A stretch of DNA of 64,000 nucleotides, taken from Sinohyriopsis cumingii (Eukaryota > Mollusca > Bivalvia > Unionida > Unionidae). Each line of letters begins with the position of its first letter. Position 1 is the first letter of the stretch. The position numbers and the translations under genes were made by a program. This document shows positions 13,561 through 25,149 of the stretch, in pieces. The stretch spans positions 159,767,630 to 159,831,629 of the forward strand of contig CM068824.1 in the NCBI GenBank assembly GCA_028554795.2. Reading direction: 5' to 3'. The notes under the pieces were generated by a model, which made no database searches, had not been told where the DNA came from, and saw only the letters and a list, made by a program, of their open reading frames with translations.

Positions 13561-14129
13561 CAACGGTTGCTGATGGATTTGGTTGAGCTGATAAAAGATG
13601 GATGAATGCAGGGAGAAGCTGAGTTTTTTTTTCTCCAGAATGACCTTACAACTACTGAAAGGCATCTTTGATACCATCTTGCCAGTATTCTTTTGCATTT
13701 GTTACGTTCTTCCTATTATTAATTTTCACCATTTGTTGATTTTCTATAGAAAAATCGGTGCCAGTGAGTGTAAAGTTACAAAAAGACCAATTTAGTTCTC
13801 AATTCGAACAACATATTCTTTTACTGGAAAATGTCTTGCTTCCTATTCAATGCCTTTGTTTTTGTTATGCTACAATTAAGTCAAGAAAAAATCTTGCAAA
13901 ATATTCACAGTTGATATAAGAGAAATCTGAGATCCGTTAAGAAGAATAAGAGTGAACTTAGTTCAAATACACGTAGGTAGTTATTTGGATACAACAACAT
14001 CAACAATACTAACAACAACAACAATAACAGCAGCAGTAGTAAAACAATTTTTTCTCCAAACTAATAAACCTTCCATTGGAATTTCATAAAATAAGTAAAA
14101 TCAAACTTTCTTACGGAATACAGACAAAG
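13561..14129. other. Gene-free stretch with AAC-rich patch
   Basis: A CAACAA/CAGCAG-rich low-complexity patch lies at about 13990-14045. The small plus frame at 13598-13795 is hydrophobic but has no recognised family. Confidence 0.4.
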
Positions 14130-14535
14130 ATTCGAATATTGTGAGTTAAATCGATTGGAATATTGCATGTGAGTGAAATCGATTGGAATATTGCATGTGA
14201 GTGAAATCGATTGGAATACTGTACGTGAGTGAAATCGGTTGGAATATTGTATGTGAGTGAAATCGATTGGAATACTGTATGTGAGTGAGATAGATTCTAG
14301 TACTGTATGTAAGTGAAATCGATTGGAATATTGTATATGAGTGAGATAGATTCGAATACTGTACACGAGTGAAATCGATTGGAATATTCTATGCGAGTGA
14401 GATTCAAATATTGTACGTGAGTGAAATCGATTGGAATATTGTACAGAAGTGAAATCGATTGAAATATTGTATGTGAGTGAAATGGATTCGAATATTGTAT
14501 GTGAGTGAGATTGATTCGAATATTGAACGTGAGTG
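14130..14535. repeat. 28-bp minisatellite, about 14 copies
   Basis: A tandem array of the unit GTGAGTGAAATCGATTGG followed by AATATTGTAT. Because 28 is not a multiple of 3 and the unit lacks minus-strand stops, several overlapping long minus frames (up to 180 codons) cross it with Ile-Ser-Leu-Thr-rich repeats. These are array products and not genes. Confidence 0.92.
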
Positions 14536-14785
14536 GGTTCCGGGACATATGAAATGAGCACTATTCCCGTTACTACCTTCGTCTTGTGTATGTATAACTT
14601 CAATAAGTGAACGTATCAGTCGGAGGTACTGCATACTAGGATGTAGCACGTTTCATATATTGGTACTAGCATTTAAACACTGGTTCATATTGCTTGATGA
14701 AAGAAAGAAAAAAAGAAGAAAAAAAAGAACTTTGTCACAAGTTTCGCTGAACCATACTTAATTTACAGGTCCCAATTCATAAATC

Positions 14786-14911
14786 TAAACTTACACATCG
14801 GTGTTTAGCGTTAAATGTAAACTTACACATCGGTGTTTAGCGTTAAATGTAAACTCACACATCGGTGTTTAGCGTTAAATGTAAACTTACACATCGGTGT
14901 TTATCGTTGTA
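14786..14911. repeat. 32-bp tandem repeat, 4 copies
   Basis: Four nearly identical copies of TAAACTTACACATCGGTGTT followed by TAGCGTTAAATG. The last copy is truncated. Confidence 0.93.
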
Positions 14912-15737
14912 TAAAAATGTGTATTTCAGAATGATACAATGTTATTTCAGTCGACTGTTGATAACACTGCTGACATATGAAGTGAATAAGCTGCATCTTT
15001 TTGAGATTTTAACACAAGTATATAAGTAAACTGGAATACAGCGCTGAAATCAAAGTCGTGTATGACTAACTTTTTCTTCGTTCAGATCCATTGTGTTGTT
15101 GAATAGCAAAGAAGACTGCTAACATAATTCCGTTATTTTGATGGACTCCTTTAATTGGCGATGGCTATAGATTTCAGCGGTAACTTAAGAAATATAACAG
15201 CGATATTGAATGAATATAATTTTCAGGATGCATCAATCATTCCAGACATGGATGAGTTCAAAAATCATCGTTTTCGTTTTTCCGAATTTATATTCTCTGC
15301 ATGCCACGCAAGTGTTCTTCGCGGTAAAACACATGCACGATGATAACACTTAATGTTTTTATACGTGTAGCTATCTCACATAATTTTATAAAATCAATGA
15401 CTACATCGCTATTATACCGAAAATCGCTAATTTGGCAAGTTCTCTCGGCCTACAATATTCTCCGCTGCGTAAACATAATCAAAGAATTATTTCAAAACAT
15501 CAAGCTGAGAGAACGAATCACATAAAACTTTTATTGCAACGGAAAATTAATCAAATAGACGCTTCATCGTTAAACAAAGGTTTATATATTTTATATATTT
15601 TTCAGTGCAACAATAGTTATACATTAAATCAACATCAATAATGTAAAACGTTACATAATCCCTTCTTTACAAGATTAGGTTTTGAAACTTATCTAGCCTT
15701 TTTGGTAAAATGGTACGATATCCATCCTTTACGGATG
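14912..15737. other. Gene-free stretch downstream of the GPCR
   Basis: A 62-codon plus-strand frame at 15155-15343 begins with ATG but has no known domain. It could be chance, or an exon of an unrecognised gene. Nothing else is supported. Confidence 0.35.
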
Positions 15738-16805
15738 TCATTTTTTCATTTTACACTTTGCGAAAGTTTCCACTAGTTTCTCTCTAAATCTCCTATTTAA
15801 AATACTGTAAATAAAAGGGTTAACAACATTATTTATTAGGTATGAACGTATTAAAAAGTTTGTCATGATTACGTTTGTTCCATCAAATGGCACGTGCATG
15901 AGCTCATGGAATCTGACCACTACGTGCGGCAAGAAGCTGAGAATGAAAGTAAGAGTTACAGAGAAAAAAACAACGGCTGAATGGATACAGATTTCCTGTG
16001 TACGACCGGAACCTAACACAGATGTAGTCGTTACATTGTAGAGCCTACCGTCGGAAATCGCTGGCGAATGTAAATTCTTAAGTACAGATGGATAGGAATG
16101 TTTTCGAGCTCTTCTTTGCCTTTTGAACCAACGGTGTATCTCAGTTCCTATTAGTGTGTAGACGAGAACGAGGACAATGACACAGATCAGCAGGGAAGAG
16201 GCAAGACAGATGTAATAAATCCGATAGAGATTGTAATTCAATTCATCGTCGGGTGCCATGGAACACTGCTTGCCAGTGAGATTTTCTAATTCCACGAAAA
16301 TGTCTCGACTATTGGAGAAAAAGAATACAGGCCAAGCTAGAAGAACAGCCACAGAAATGCATATGGCGCACACCAGTTTTGCCTTTCTTCCCGTGAACTG
16401 CTGCAATGGTTTACATATACTGTAGTATCTATCAAAAGAAATGGAGACGAGGACTAATCCAGAAGCTATCGTTACACAATATTCCACAAGTCTCATTATT
16501 TTACAAAACATCGTATTTTCAAATATGTACTGATGTTGAATGTCGTATATTTCCAGTGGCATTGCAACGAGACAATTGATTGTATCCAGAACAGCGAGGA
16601 ACATGATGAAAATTCGCTCAGTTTTCCTCGAGGTCTTTGATCGATAGACGTACAACACTGAGGAGTTTCCAATGAAGCCAACAAACATCAAGGTGGCTAG
16701 AACACAGACGACGGGCAGCAAAGACTTTGACATTTCTTCATTCAGTTGAAACAAATTCCTCTCTCGTTCCGTCACGTTTGATGCATAGATCCTTACAATA
16801 GCCAT
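15738..16805 (-). CDS. Rhodopsin-family (class A) GPCR, intronless
   Basis: A complete single-exon 355-residue seven-transmembrane receptor of the plasma membrane. Visible landmarks: an N-glycosylation site (NVT, residue 10), TM1 with GNSS (46-49), TM2 with AVLD (71-74), Cys101 and Cys181 for the conserved extracellular disulphide, DRY at the end of TM3 (125-127), Trp158-Pro159 in TM4, a basic third intracellular loop (228-237), TM6 FILSFLP (287-293) without the usual CWxP tryptophan, and TM7 NPFIY (329-333) followed by a helix-8-like NRRFREKL. The overall look is of a peptide-type orphan receptor. Ligand and subfamily cannot be assigned. The start at 16805 is the first ATG and precedes the glycosylation site; Met25 is an alternative. 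No frameshift or internal stop is seen, unlike the surrounding repeat relics, so it is probably functional. No neighbour suggests its role. Confidence 0.93.
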   Translation of the reverse strand: MAIVRIYASNVTERERNLFQLNEEMSKSLLPVVCVLATLMFVGFIGNSSVLYVYRSKTSRKTERIFIMFLAVLDTINCLVAMPLEIYDIQHQYIFENTMFCKIMRLVEYCVTIASGLVLVSISFDRYYSICKPLQQFTGRKAKLVCAICISVAVLLAWPVFFFSNSRDIFVELENLTGKQCSMAPDDELNYNLYRIYYICLASSLLICVIVLVLVYTLIGTEIHRWFKRQRRARKHSYPSVLKNLHSPAISDGRLYNVTTTSVLGSGRTQEICIHSAVVFFSVTLTFILSFLPHVVVRFHELMHVPFDGTNVIMTNFLIRSYLINNVVNPFIYSILNRRFREKLVETFAKCKMKK

Positions 16806-18289
16806 GTCTTCTCGATTCTGCTTTCTAGGTCATCTACACTCCAACCCGAGTTACATTCTTATGGTATAAAAAATAGTTTTGATTCAGCTCTTTTCAAGGC
16901 AAAACAAGTACGAGTTCAAGAGTGCTTCAACAATGATGCGACACCTTGATTACTTCCAAAACCATATTAATAGCAACGCTTGTAAATGGTTCCATCTCAT
17001 GCTTCAGTCTTCAAAGATTTGCTTTACACTGATGTTATCTTGTCATCCAATGATACCTGATAAAATAGCTATTAAAATCGTTGGCTCTAATTGTTGTCAT
17101 CTCTTCCATTTCTTTATCAAATATCAAATGGAATCAGATGTCATGGTGACCAACAGCGCGCTTCCATTAACCGCACCGACAGCCCTGTAGGAATGCAAAC
17201 ATAGATACATGTCATGAATAATTGAACCAACGTAACGTACAATGTGTTCGACAATCCCTAATGTGAATTATCGTAGAATCGAAATAGATAGAAAAACATT
17301 TGATACTTTAGTTTCGATTGTAATGTTAATATTCCCAGACGTGAATCTGGCTCACCATACAAATACTTATATTCAAAGAAAATTATATGGAACAAAGAGA
17401 TATTGTTGTGAAATATCCTATAAATAGTGTTTTGACCTGAATTCAAAGCAAAAGAGCAAGCATGTGTCTCATCAATTGTAGTATTTCAGTCAACAATTGC
17501 ATGTTTCAATCATATTTTGTGGGTGGTGTGAATAGGTGTGGGTAGGTGGGAAATATAATGTTTTCTCGACAAATAAAATTAGTGAGAACTAACAAGAAAT
17601 TTTGAATGAATCTCATATTCAGGATGGCAAATATACAAACATACATGGGTGTGCGTGCGTGCGTGGCTGTGTGTTTGTTCTAAGCTCACGTATTCAGTTT
17701 ACACCATATATAGTCCAGAAACTTTGTCAAATGCATGTACAAGTAAAGGCTTTTGTGGAAATCAGTAGAACACAAAAGCGCATTAGAATACTGTCTCCAC
17801 ATCAATGACAAAACTACAACATCAAAAGTATATACTGAGGTGTTTCATTAATAGCATATATTACCGAGAAGAAAAAAAAACAAAAAACAAAACAAAAAGG
17901 AAAGCAAAGAATTAAAAATTGAAGACGAATGAAAAGGTTTTGAGTTGTATAGTCTACTTTAATCTTCTTGTGATCCAAACGAAATGTTGTACATACGACA
18001 TTATTTACGTGTTATTTTCTGTAAAGATCACACGACTGCCAGATAAAACAGTTTTAACTGAGAGAGGAAAAGAGAGTGTGTATAAAATGAGATCTCTAAG
18101 GTCAGACTGCTTTGTTCAGTCCAGATGAAAGTGTTTTGCTGTCTCTATTTCACCACAGGGACAATTCTTAATGTAAGATACATGATTCGAATATAAATCG
18201 TAACTTAAATTATTACATTTGTTCTTAACCTAGATATAACCTGTGACATTTGATTACCAGCACAATAGTAGCAAGGAGTGATTTCTCTT
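16806..18289. other. Gene-free stretch upstream of the GPCR
   Basis: This would contain the GPCR promoter, but no convincing TATA box or other element stands out. The short plus frames at 16879-17190, 17602-17808 and 17919-18128 have no family signature. Confidence 0.4.
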
Positions 18290-19090
18290 TATCGATTGAA
18301 GTAGGCCTAGAAAATATGCATTGAATGAGCGTTTCTTACTTCTTCACGGAAGATGTTCCATTTTCGAATAGCATAGGGTACAAACGAATTATTGAATAAT
18401 ATTGTTTTACACAATGGAGGTCGAATAATGTTTGTTGATCGAATAGAGTTGATTTTATGTTATACAAGTAAAGGTCAAATCATATCATGAAGATATACAG
18501 GAGGTAATTTGTGATAAATTTTAAAATATTGAATCAATTTTAATTTTTAACCGCAAGAGTTTAGACTTTCCAAGTTAGTTTCATTGTATAATTGTGAAGA
18601 GGATCAACGTTTGGTTGTACTTGGTATTATTCTCGTCACAGCAATATTTTCTTTTTACTTGGAGTATTTTCCGTAGCATTGTACAATTGCTCCAAATGTA
18701 ATCAGCGTAATAAAAAATGGCAAAATATAGGATCTATACATTGTTTTCCAAAGACAATCGAACTTGTTAGGATTTAAAACTTTTTAAACAGTTTAATATC
18801 TCCAACGCTTTATCGAATGTTAATTTACTATGTGCGTGCCAAGAGGCATCACTGCCTAAAATAATGCCCAAATGTTTATGCTGGGTAACATCTTGTCGGG
18901 ATTTCATTTGGCCATATATAATATAGGATGATGTGCATTGTTCGGTTTTCGTGATATTAGAATTAATTCAGTCTATCTGGTTTAAATGTGACTTGCCAGC
19001 GAAAGGACCATTCATGTATATTTTCAATATCTGGGTTTAAGATTTCACCAGCTTGGATCTTACTATCGATTATCATATATAGATACTTGG
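18290..19090 (-). pseudogene. Degenerate non-LTR retrotransposon RT fragment
   Basis: Minus-strand translation gives the palm-to-thumb end of a LINE reverse transcriptase: HEWSFRWQVTFKPD (the usual W..W.V.FNP.K block), then KHLGIILGSDASWHAHS (the .LG...D..W..H block), and ILYFAIFYYADYIW (the ...P..EYA..VW block). Frameshifts and stops separate the pieces, and the next stretch resembles the following CT-rich 3' part. The motif spacing fits CR1/Rex-like or Jockey-like elements, but the clade is not secure. Confidence 0.65.
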
Positions 19091-19357
19091 ACCCTTATGT
19101 AGGCAAACATTCTCCAAATATGCATGACTGTCTGCAGCATAGAATATGAGACTTGGCGAATTTCATATAACTATTGCCAAATATTTCATTTTTTTTAAAA
19201 ATTAATTACTTAAAGTTAAACCGTTATTGAACTGAGCAGCTAGCGTTAAGTTACTCAGCTCTTAAGTTCTTCTGCATTTCACGTCTGTTATTAAACAAAT
19301 TTAGCAAACTATAGATAAATAAATGAATGTGTACTATATGAAGTGTGCCAATAAATT

Positions 19358-19360
<3 letters not shown>

Positions 19361-19419
<59 letters not shown>
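19361..19419. repeat. (TA)n microsatellite
   Basis: An uninterrupted AT/TA run of about 29 units. Confidence 0.97.
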
Positions 19420-19421
<2 letters not shown>

Positions 19422-19807
19422 AACGAAACTTCTAACAGTCCTCAAACAAATAAACAAAACACATTTTTTAAAGATGATTATGAAAAATTTGGATAAAAAA
19501 CTGTGTACATGCTTAATTGTAATTTAGTTAGCTCCTTGTATTGTTTAACAAAAGTTATGAACTTTTTGTAAACGATCTTGTTAGGTGGATCTTTTTTATT
19601 TTATTGTCCTATTTATTTAGGTTTTTTTTTGCCTTTTTCAACAATATTTTGATCAAAATTGTAATCAGGAAATGCGAAAAAATAGGAAAGATAACTGAAA
19701 AAAGTATTAAGTTTTATATGCTCAAGTCGCCTTCAGAAGGTCAGATACTGCAATGGCAGAACAAATAGACTGCACAAAGAAAAATACATCATCTACCGAA
19801 GACTGAG

Positions 19808-20017
19808 CTAGCTTTGGCAATGCTGCTGTTGACTGAATGTCAATGTTGAGAAGTTGCTACCTAGATATACGAAGCTGTCTGGAGCCTTGAGTTTCTGACT
19901 CTTCACTGATGAACGGTTTACATAGGGCTTCTCAGGGGCAGGTTGGTACATGACTTCAGTCTTTTTGATGCTAATTGTGAGGCCGTAGTTGTCACATGCC
20001 TCAGCGAACCTGTTCAT
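19808..20017 (-). pseudogene. LINE reverse transcriptase fragment (RTE/Jockey-like)
   Basis: A 69-codon minus-strand frame whose N-terminal two thirds match the conserved RT block after the catalytic FADD: FAEACDNYGLTISIKKTEVM, then QPAPEKPYV, then FVYLGSNFS. This block is common in RTE-like and Jockey-like LINEs of molluscs and flatworms. The frame ends soon after, so the copy is truncated. Confidence 0.75.
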
Positions 20018-20199
20018 GCTGCTTTGCTTGTCTTTTTCTGAACAATCTACATGAAATATGATGAACCGTAGTGCGTGTATTTAATGCTCAAGTGGAGATG
20101 AGATTGAAGTAACAGTAGTCTTAGCAACCTGCCCCTACTAATTAAAAAAAAATTAATTAAATCATGTAATTTTAAGTAGCATTCGTAATATTATTAAGT

Positions 20200-20450
20200 T
20201 CCATTAGTGTTCTGTGAATAAAGTGTCTAACCTCTGTTGATTTCGTGGAATCCAGTAATGTTTTAAGATTTCTGCATAGTTGGGCCTGTAAACAACGAAT
20301 TTATATACTTCTTTCTTAACGGCATTGGCATTCTTATATTAATGATATTCATCTTCAGCCGGTTGCAAAAAATACAGATCCTGTCATCTAGTGGACACAT
20401 TGTGGTCTGTTCCATCTCCTCGTTGCAATATGTAAAATAAGGGTAGACAT
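20200..20450 (-). pseudogene. C-terminal LINE ORF2 fragment
   Basis: Minus-strand translation (too broken for a long frame) yields RICIFCN preceded by CPLDD, equivalent to the C-terminal RxCxxC motif of LINE ORF2 proteins. Downstream lies STKSTEVRHFIHRTLMELNN, which resembles the final helix. It precedes, in the same orientation, the RT fragment at 19.8-20.0 kb but cannot be its continuation because the domain order is wrong. Confidence 0.45.
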
Positions 20451-20608
20451 TCTTAGTTTTGAATCGGGTTTTCTAACTGTTGTCTCAATTTCTATACTGA
20501 AATACTTTTCATAGACAAATTATAAAAACTTTATATAACCCAGACAAAGGGTGCACACTGATTCTTTCCAGGACGGCTTACAAAGACAGTAAGTATTAAC
20601 TTACATAT

Positions 20609-20741
<133 letters not shown>

Positions 20742-21169
20742 TATTACCTGAGGAGATACGCTTTGTCCAGTCTTTCATAATGCGGTAATTATAATATCTA
20801 TTAATCTTAAGCTTAGTTACTAAATCATCCTAAGTATATTTGATGCCTATACTTTAAACATTTAATTAAAACTTAATTTCCTTTTATGTTGTATTCTTTC
20901 CATTGCTCAATTAGGTAACAACTTGTCATTTCTGTAACAGTTGATTGACAATAATTTATTTATGGGACCATCTTTACAACGACCATTCCACCTAACCAAA
21001 TTAGGATATGACAGAAAAAATAGCAGCCATAAAACGTTATTAAAATCAGCCCTGCTATCAGTCACAGAATACCTAAAGAGTGCCCTGATTTTTCAGTGTG
21101 GTCTTTGTTCTGCAGCAAAAGTGTTTCTACCCCTCCCTTTCCGGAAAAAAAGCTGATAAAAAAACAGAC

Positions 21170-21722
21170 CTGTGTTGAAATCTCTATTAACCAGAGACCT
21201 CAAATTGCTCGACGTAGTCGGACCCTCAAGAGTTTTATTTTTTTTTATTATTATGGAAAATGCCCCGTCGTCGAGGTACCTGTGTCTGACCCTACATGCA
21301 TCACTAGACATGTTTGTGCTGCCAGAAGTTGTAGAACACTACCTAACCACCAGTACGCACACCAGCACCCGAGGTATCCATGACAACTCACCGGTGCATA
21401 AATCTGCCGTTGTGACAAACGTCAGGAGCACATTATCGAAACTTTGTCACATCCTTCATAGAGCCCTGATTTAGCTCCAATTGCCTTTAGTCTGAATTAT
21501 GTCACTACAAAAACAGCTGAAGGATAGATGATTTGAAAGACGACATGAGGAGATAAGTGCAGTTTCCTTTTGTATGAACATCATATCAAACAGTGAATAC
21601 AAAATGGCATCTACTAATTGGTTGATCAGATCTAAAGAATAATAAGAGGTGCTTGGGAAGTACTTTCTAGAGGATGCAATGATGTATTGCTCACTAACAA
21701 AGAACATTGATGATGGGCGCAT
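21170..21722 (+). pseudogene. Mariner/Tc1-type transposase relic
   Basis: Plus-strand translation in two frames contains HDNSPVHKSAVV (second catalytic Asp block, HDN.P.HK), then HPS(stop)SPDLAPIAF about 30 residues further (third-acid region, SPDLAP). That is the order and spacing of DD34D mariner transposases. The first catalytic block (GDET) is not seen upstream. Several stops and frameshifts show that the copy is dead. Confidence 0.65.
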
Positions 21723-21799
21723 TACTATTCAGAACTTTCGTAAATACTCCTCGGACATGTAAACTATTATAATTCCAATACATACTTGTATGCTAGTAG

Positions 21800-21975
21800 T
21801 ATAGGCTGGCATCTATTTGGAAATACATTATTATATTTGGGACGGTATGTCCATCTATGGGAAGTTATCATCCGGATAGGACAGTATGTCCGTCGATAGG
21901 AATTCAATATCACGTTCGGGACAGTACGGTCATCTATCTGAATTACGATTACGTTTGGAAAGGTGTGGTAGGAAT
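21800..21975. repeat. About 50-bp tandem repeat, 3-4 diverged copies
   Basis: The cores GGACGGTATGTCCATCTAT, GGACAGTATGTCCGTCGAT and GGACAGTACGGTCATCTAT are spaced about 50 bp apart, with intervening ATTACGTTTGG-like sequence. Confidence 0.65.
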
Positions 21976-22129
21976 TTAACATTATGGATGGGATAATGGT
22001 ACATTAGTGCAGATTTTTAAAAATGTATTGCAAATAATGGGTGAGAAAAATAATCTATGTCCGTGTTTGAACCAAGACAAGGAAATCGCAGTCGCGGGGT
22101 AACCGTTTGACTGGGATTTCCTTATCTCG

Positions 22130-23035
22130 GTGCAAACCCCAAAACTAGATTCTCTTAGTCTAGACCAGATGGTATCATATTCATTAAACACTGGAACATT
22201 CACGGAGGCTTTTCTTACCAAAATGGAATCACTTTATATTGATAAAATTCAACTGAATTTTTAAATGCCAAACTTTCGTTTGTTTTTCCGTGAATGGAAG
22301 TTGCCAGGATCCTTTTAAAATGTCCAACTTGGTGACATATTTAGCATTTCCAATTTTGTCGATACAATCATCTATTCTTGGCAATGGAGATGAATTCTTT
22401 TTTGTGATACTGTTGTCTTTGCTATAATCAGTACACATGCAGAATATATTATTTGGTTTTGGCAGAAGATTATATGGTGAACTCCAGTTACTTTTACTTG
22501 GTTCTATATCCTTCAATAAATATTGAATTTCTATCTCCAAGCATTCCAGCTTGGGTGGATTCATCCTGTGAGGATATTTAATAGGTGTAGACTCATTTAT
22601 AGATTTCATTTGTTCGTAAAAGGACGTCATAAATCAAGTGCTCATATTCACATAATAGCTATTTTAGTTCACTCTTTTCTTCTCGCTGTAGATGTGAACG
22701 TTTCTAGTCCAGATTGTTTAATATTTCTGAATTCCGAAGATTGGTTAAACTAAAGTTACTGCAGTTAGATTGTATTCTACTGTTTGGGATATACACAATT
22801 AATTGAATGAATAATGAACTGTGTTATCTCTATCAAAATGCCCCTTTATCACATGTATGTGAGAAAGTTGTTCATGTTTCCGTGTCCCAGGAGCTTAATG
22901 ATTTACTTTAAGTCATTTACTTTCTTTTCAAATTGAATAGGGACCATACCATTTAGCACAAAGATGATTTTGAGGAATGGGGAAGAGAGACAGAACTTTA
23001 TCACCAGGCTAAAATCTCCATTTCTGTCTATTTCG
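22130..23035 (-). pseudogene. Ty3/gypsy pol fragment, integrase upstream of RT (Gmr1-like)
   Basis: Minus strand. At about 23035-22840 the translation gives PGDKVLSLFPIP and AKWYGPY, which match the integrase C-terminal FKPGD.VLVLLP...AK..GPY block. A linker follows. Then at 22630-22229 comes a reverse transcriptase N-terminal half: PIKYPHRMNPPK, EPSKSNWSSPYNLLPKP, CTDYSKDNSITK, SPLPRIDDCIDKIGNAKYVT and DILKGSWQLPF. A shifted frame continues with FYQYKVIPF and FQCLMN to about 22130. Integrase before RT is the gene order of the Gmr1 group of Ty3/gypsy elements, opposite to the usual order. Multiple stops and frameshifts mark it as dead. The YIDD active-site block is not preserved. Confidence 0.75.
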
Positions 23036-23059
23036 GTCATTTCTTAATTTCATGTTTGG

Positions 23060-23690
23060 CAAAGTAGAGTGAGTACTAATTAGTTCATGCTACGTCAAAG
23101 CCTTTGACAACTTATATTTAAAATCAGATATAATCAATAAGTCTATTTCATCAAACAATTTATTTCTTAAGAATACAAAATAAAACTTCAAAAGACACTT
23201 ACAGTATTGTGAATTATGTTACAAAATAATCTTAAATGTAATATCACAAGTCCAAAAGTATATAATGTTCCGAATGAGTTCCAATAATCATTAATGTGCT
23301 GATGCACCAATAGTCTTAAATGTCCTGTCTTTGAATAAATTCACAATATCCAAAAATAGTGTGTTAATCGAGTCAATTAGCACTTTGTAATTTCAATGAA
23401 TGATTAAATAAATATTCGTCCAGAATGATATCTAAACATAATTGTAAATGATTCCATAAACTACTCTTAAAACAGAAATGAATAATTTGTTCATGAAACC
23501 CTTATTTATACATATTTCATTTGATCTAAGACGTAATACAATGTTCTGGTAAGCCAATGGAAAATTCCACGAACTCGTAAACAATGTTAAGCCTTGAATT
23601 CACATTCTAGTAAACATCTTGTGATCAAAATTACAATTATCACAAAAGTCCGATATGCAAACACTCTATCACAACCCTCAATGAAGGAAA
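23060..23690 (-). mobile_element. LTR-like dispersed repeat, copy 2 (minus)
   Basis: Read on the minus strand this copy begins near GGGTTGTGATAGAG and contains a TATA-like GTATAAATAAGG (at about 23504-23515). It continues through GATATCATTCTGGACG and TATACTTTTGGACTTGTGA to AAGAAATAAATTG with an AATAAA signal. Most of it aligns with copy 3 (24190-24565, plus) and its second half with copy 1 (10880-11300, plus). A promoter-like TATA followed some 400 bp later by AATAAA is the layout of an LTR. It abuts the gypsy integrase fragment. Confidence 0.6.
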
Positions 23691-24189
23691 AAAATCAAGT
23701 ACATAACACCATTAAAGACAGAGGTACATGTAAATCGTATGAGTGACAACACCCTCGAAAATTGTACGAGTGACAACATCCTTGCAAATCTTCCTTCACC
23801 AAATTACCATCATTGTCATTTGTTCATGAAGTCAGACTGGTCTAGTTGTTCGTCCATAGCAAACATATTCTGGGCAGAATAAAGCAAGCATAAATCGATT
23901 TATCATTTAAGAATCAAACGTAAAAATCAGTCAAGTGTAGTGATATGTGAGCACTGGGTTCTTAAATAAAAATTACTGTAGTATTTCGCCTTTAAGAACC
24001 TTTCAGTTGACAATGACTGTTTTGAGGTCCTTGGAAACAGCTGTAAGCTGACGCGGGTGTTTGATTCGCTCGGTATGAGACCGACTGTGTGTACAGAAAA
24101 CATTGTTTGTTCTACGGATTACTCCGAACTAACTGCAGTTATGTATACTTAATTTATATTATGTACCTGTTTTTTTATCATATCTGTGA

Positions 24190-24565
24190 CAAAGGGTTGT
24201 GAAAATGGAGTTTTTGCCAACATGACATTTGTCATGATTCTAAGAAGTAAACAAGATGTTTGTACGATCTTAGTTCAGTGCTTAACCTCATTTACAAGTT
24301 GAGAAGGTTCTGTAATCTAACTTGGTTTAAATTTGGTGTAATTATCCATTATGATGATCAGAGTTTCCAGAACATTCTATTGCGACATAGGGCAAGTGAA
24401 GCATGCAAATAAAGGATTTGGTAAACAAATATTCATTCCTGGTTTACATAAGTCTTTGGGACTATGTGATCAGAGTTTGCAGTTGTTTTCAGATATCATT
24501 CTAGAAGGTTTATTTATTTAAATCATTCATTGGAATTACAAAGTGTTCATTGACATATATCTACA
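24190..24565 (+). mobile_element. LTR-like dispersed repeat, copy 3 (partial)
   Basis: Plus-strand sequence from TGTGACAAAGGGTTGTGA through CAAGATGTTTGTACG, CCAGAACATTCTATTG and GCAAATAAAGGATT to CATTCATTGGAATTACAAAG aligns with the first half of copy 2 in the opposite orientation. The two copies therefore form an inverted pair around about 23.7-24.2 kb. The 3' half is missing. Confidence 0.55.
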
Positions 24566-25149
24566 TTATACGAATAGCTGCAAGTCTCTTTAGTTTACAG
24601 TTGAGCTAGACGTATGAACAATGGATGATATTTCTAACGTACAGCCATGTGACGGAAATTAATTTTGATTACCGACAGCAAGGTGTCTGTAGACGCCGAT
24701 AGCAGAGTAATCAAAATCGAAAAGTTGGGTATCGTAAAATACATGTTAGATATATAACGTCTTACTAATTTTCTTTACAGCAATCACTGAATATATAGAT
24801 GCCGATAACAGAGTAATGATAATCGCAAATAGGAAGTTGAAGACGAAGTTTTCATTGTAATGCTGATGTCGGCATTGTGGCATTGTGGCCATTGCAAATA
24901 GTAGCAAGGACCATGGATATTAACCAAGTGACCGTCTTGATTTCAGTTTAGTTGAAAACAAAATGAAATCACAGACATTGGCTGTATTGCATCTTAAATT
25001 AGACACATACTTAAAAAGGTCCGACTATTAGTGTACTGAACAACAAAGTTCCGTTTAAGTGAACAGTTCGTCAGTGCATCCCTTAAAATACCCCTCTTCG
25101 AAGTCTGATTATCCAAATATTAAATGCAATTGTGCATTAAAGTTTTCAA
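24566..25149. other. Gene-free stretch
   Basis: Contains two short related blocks (GCCGATAACAGAGTAATGAT near 24801 and GCCGATAGCAGAGTAATCAA near 24695). Nothing else recognised. Confidence 0.35.

Noticed and set aside
14061-14603. A 180-codon minus-strand open frame with Ile-Ser-Leu-Thr-rich repeats
   Set aside because: It is generated by the 28-bp minisatellite, is open in all three minus frames and has no domain.
20941-21156. A 71-codon plus-strand ORF as part of the mariner relic
   Set aside because: No catalytic block or recognisable helix-turn-helix could be aligned; left unassigned.
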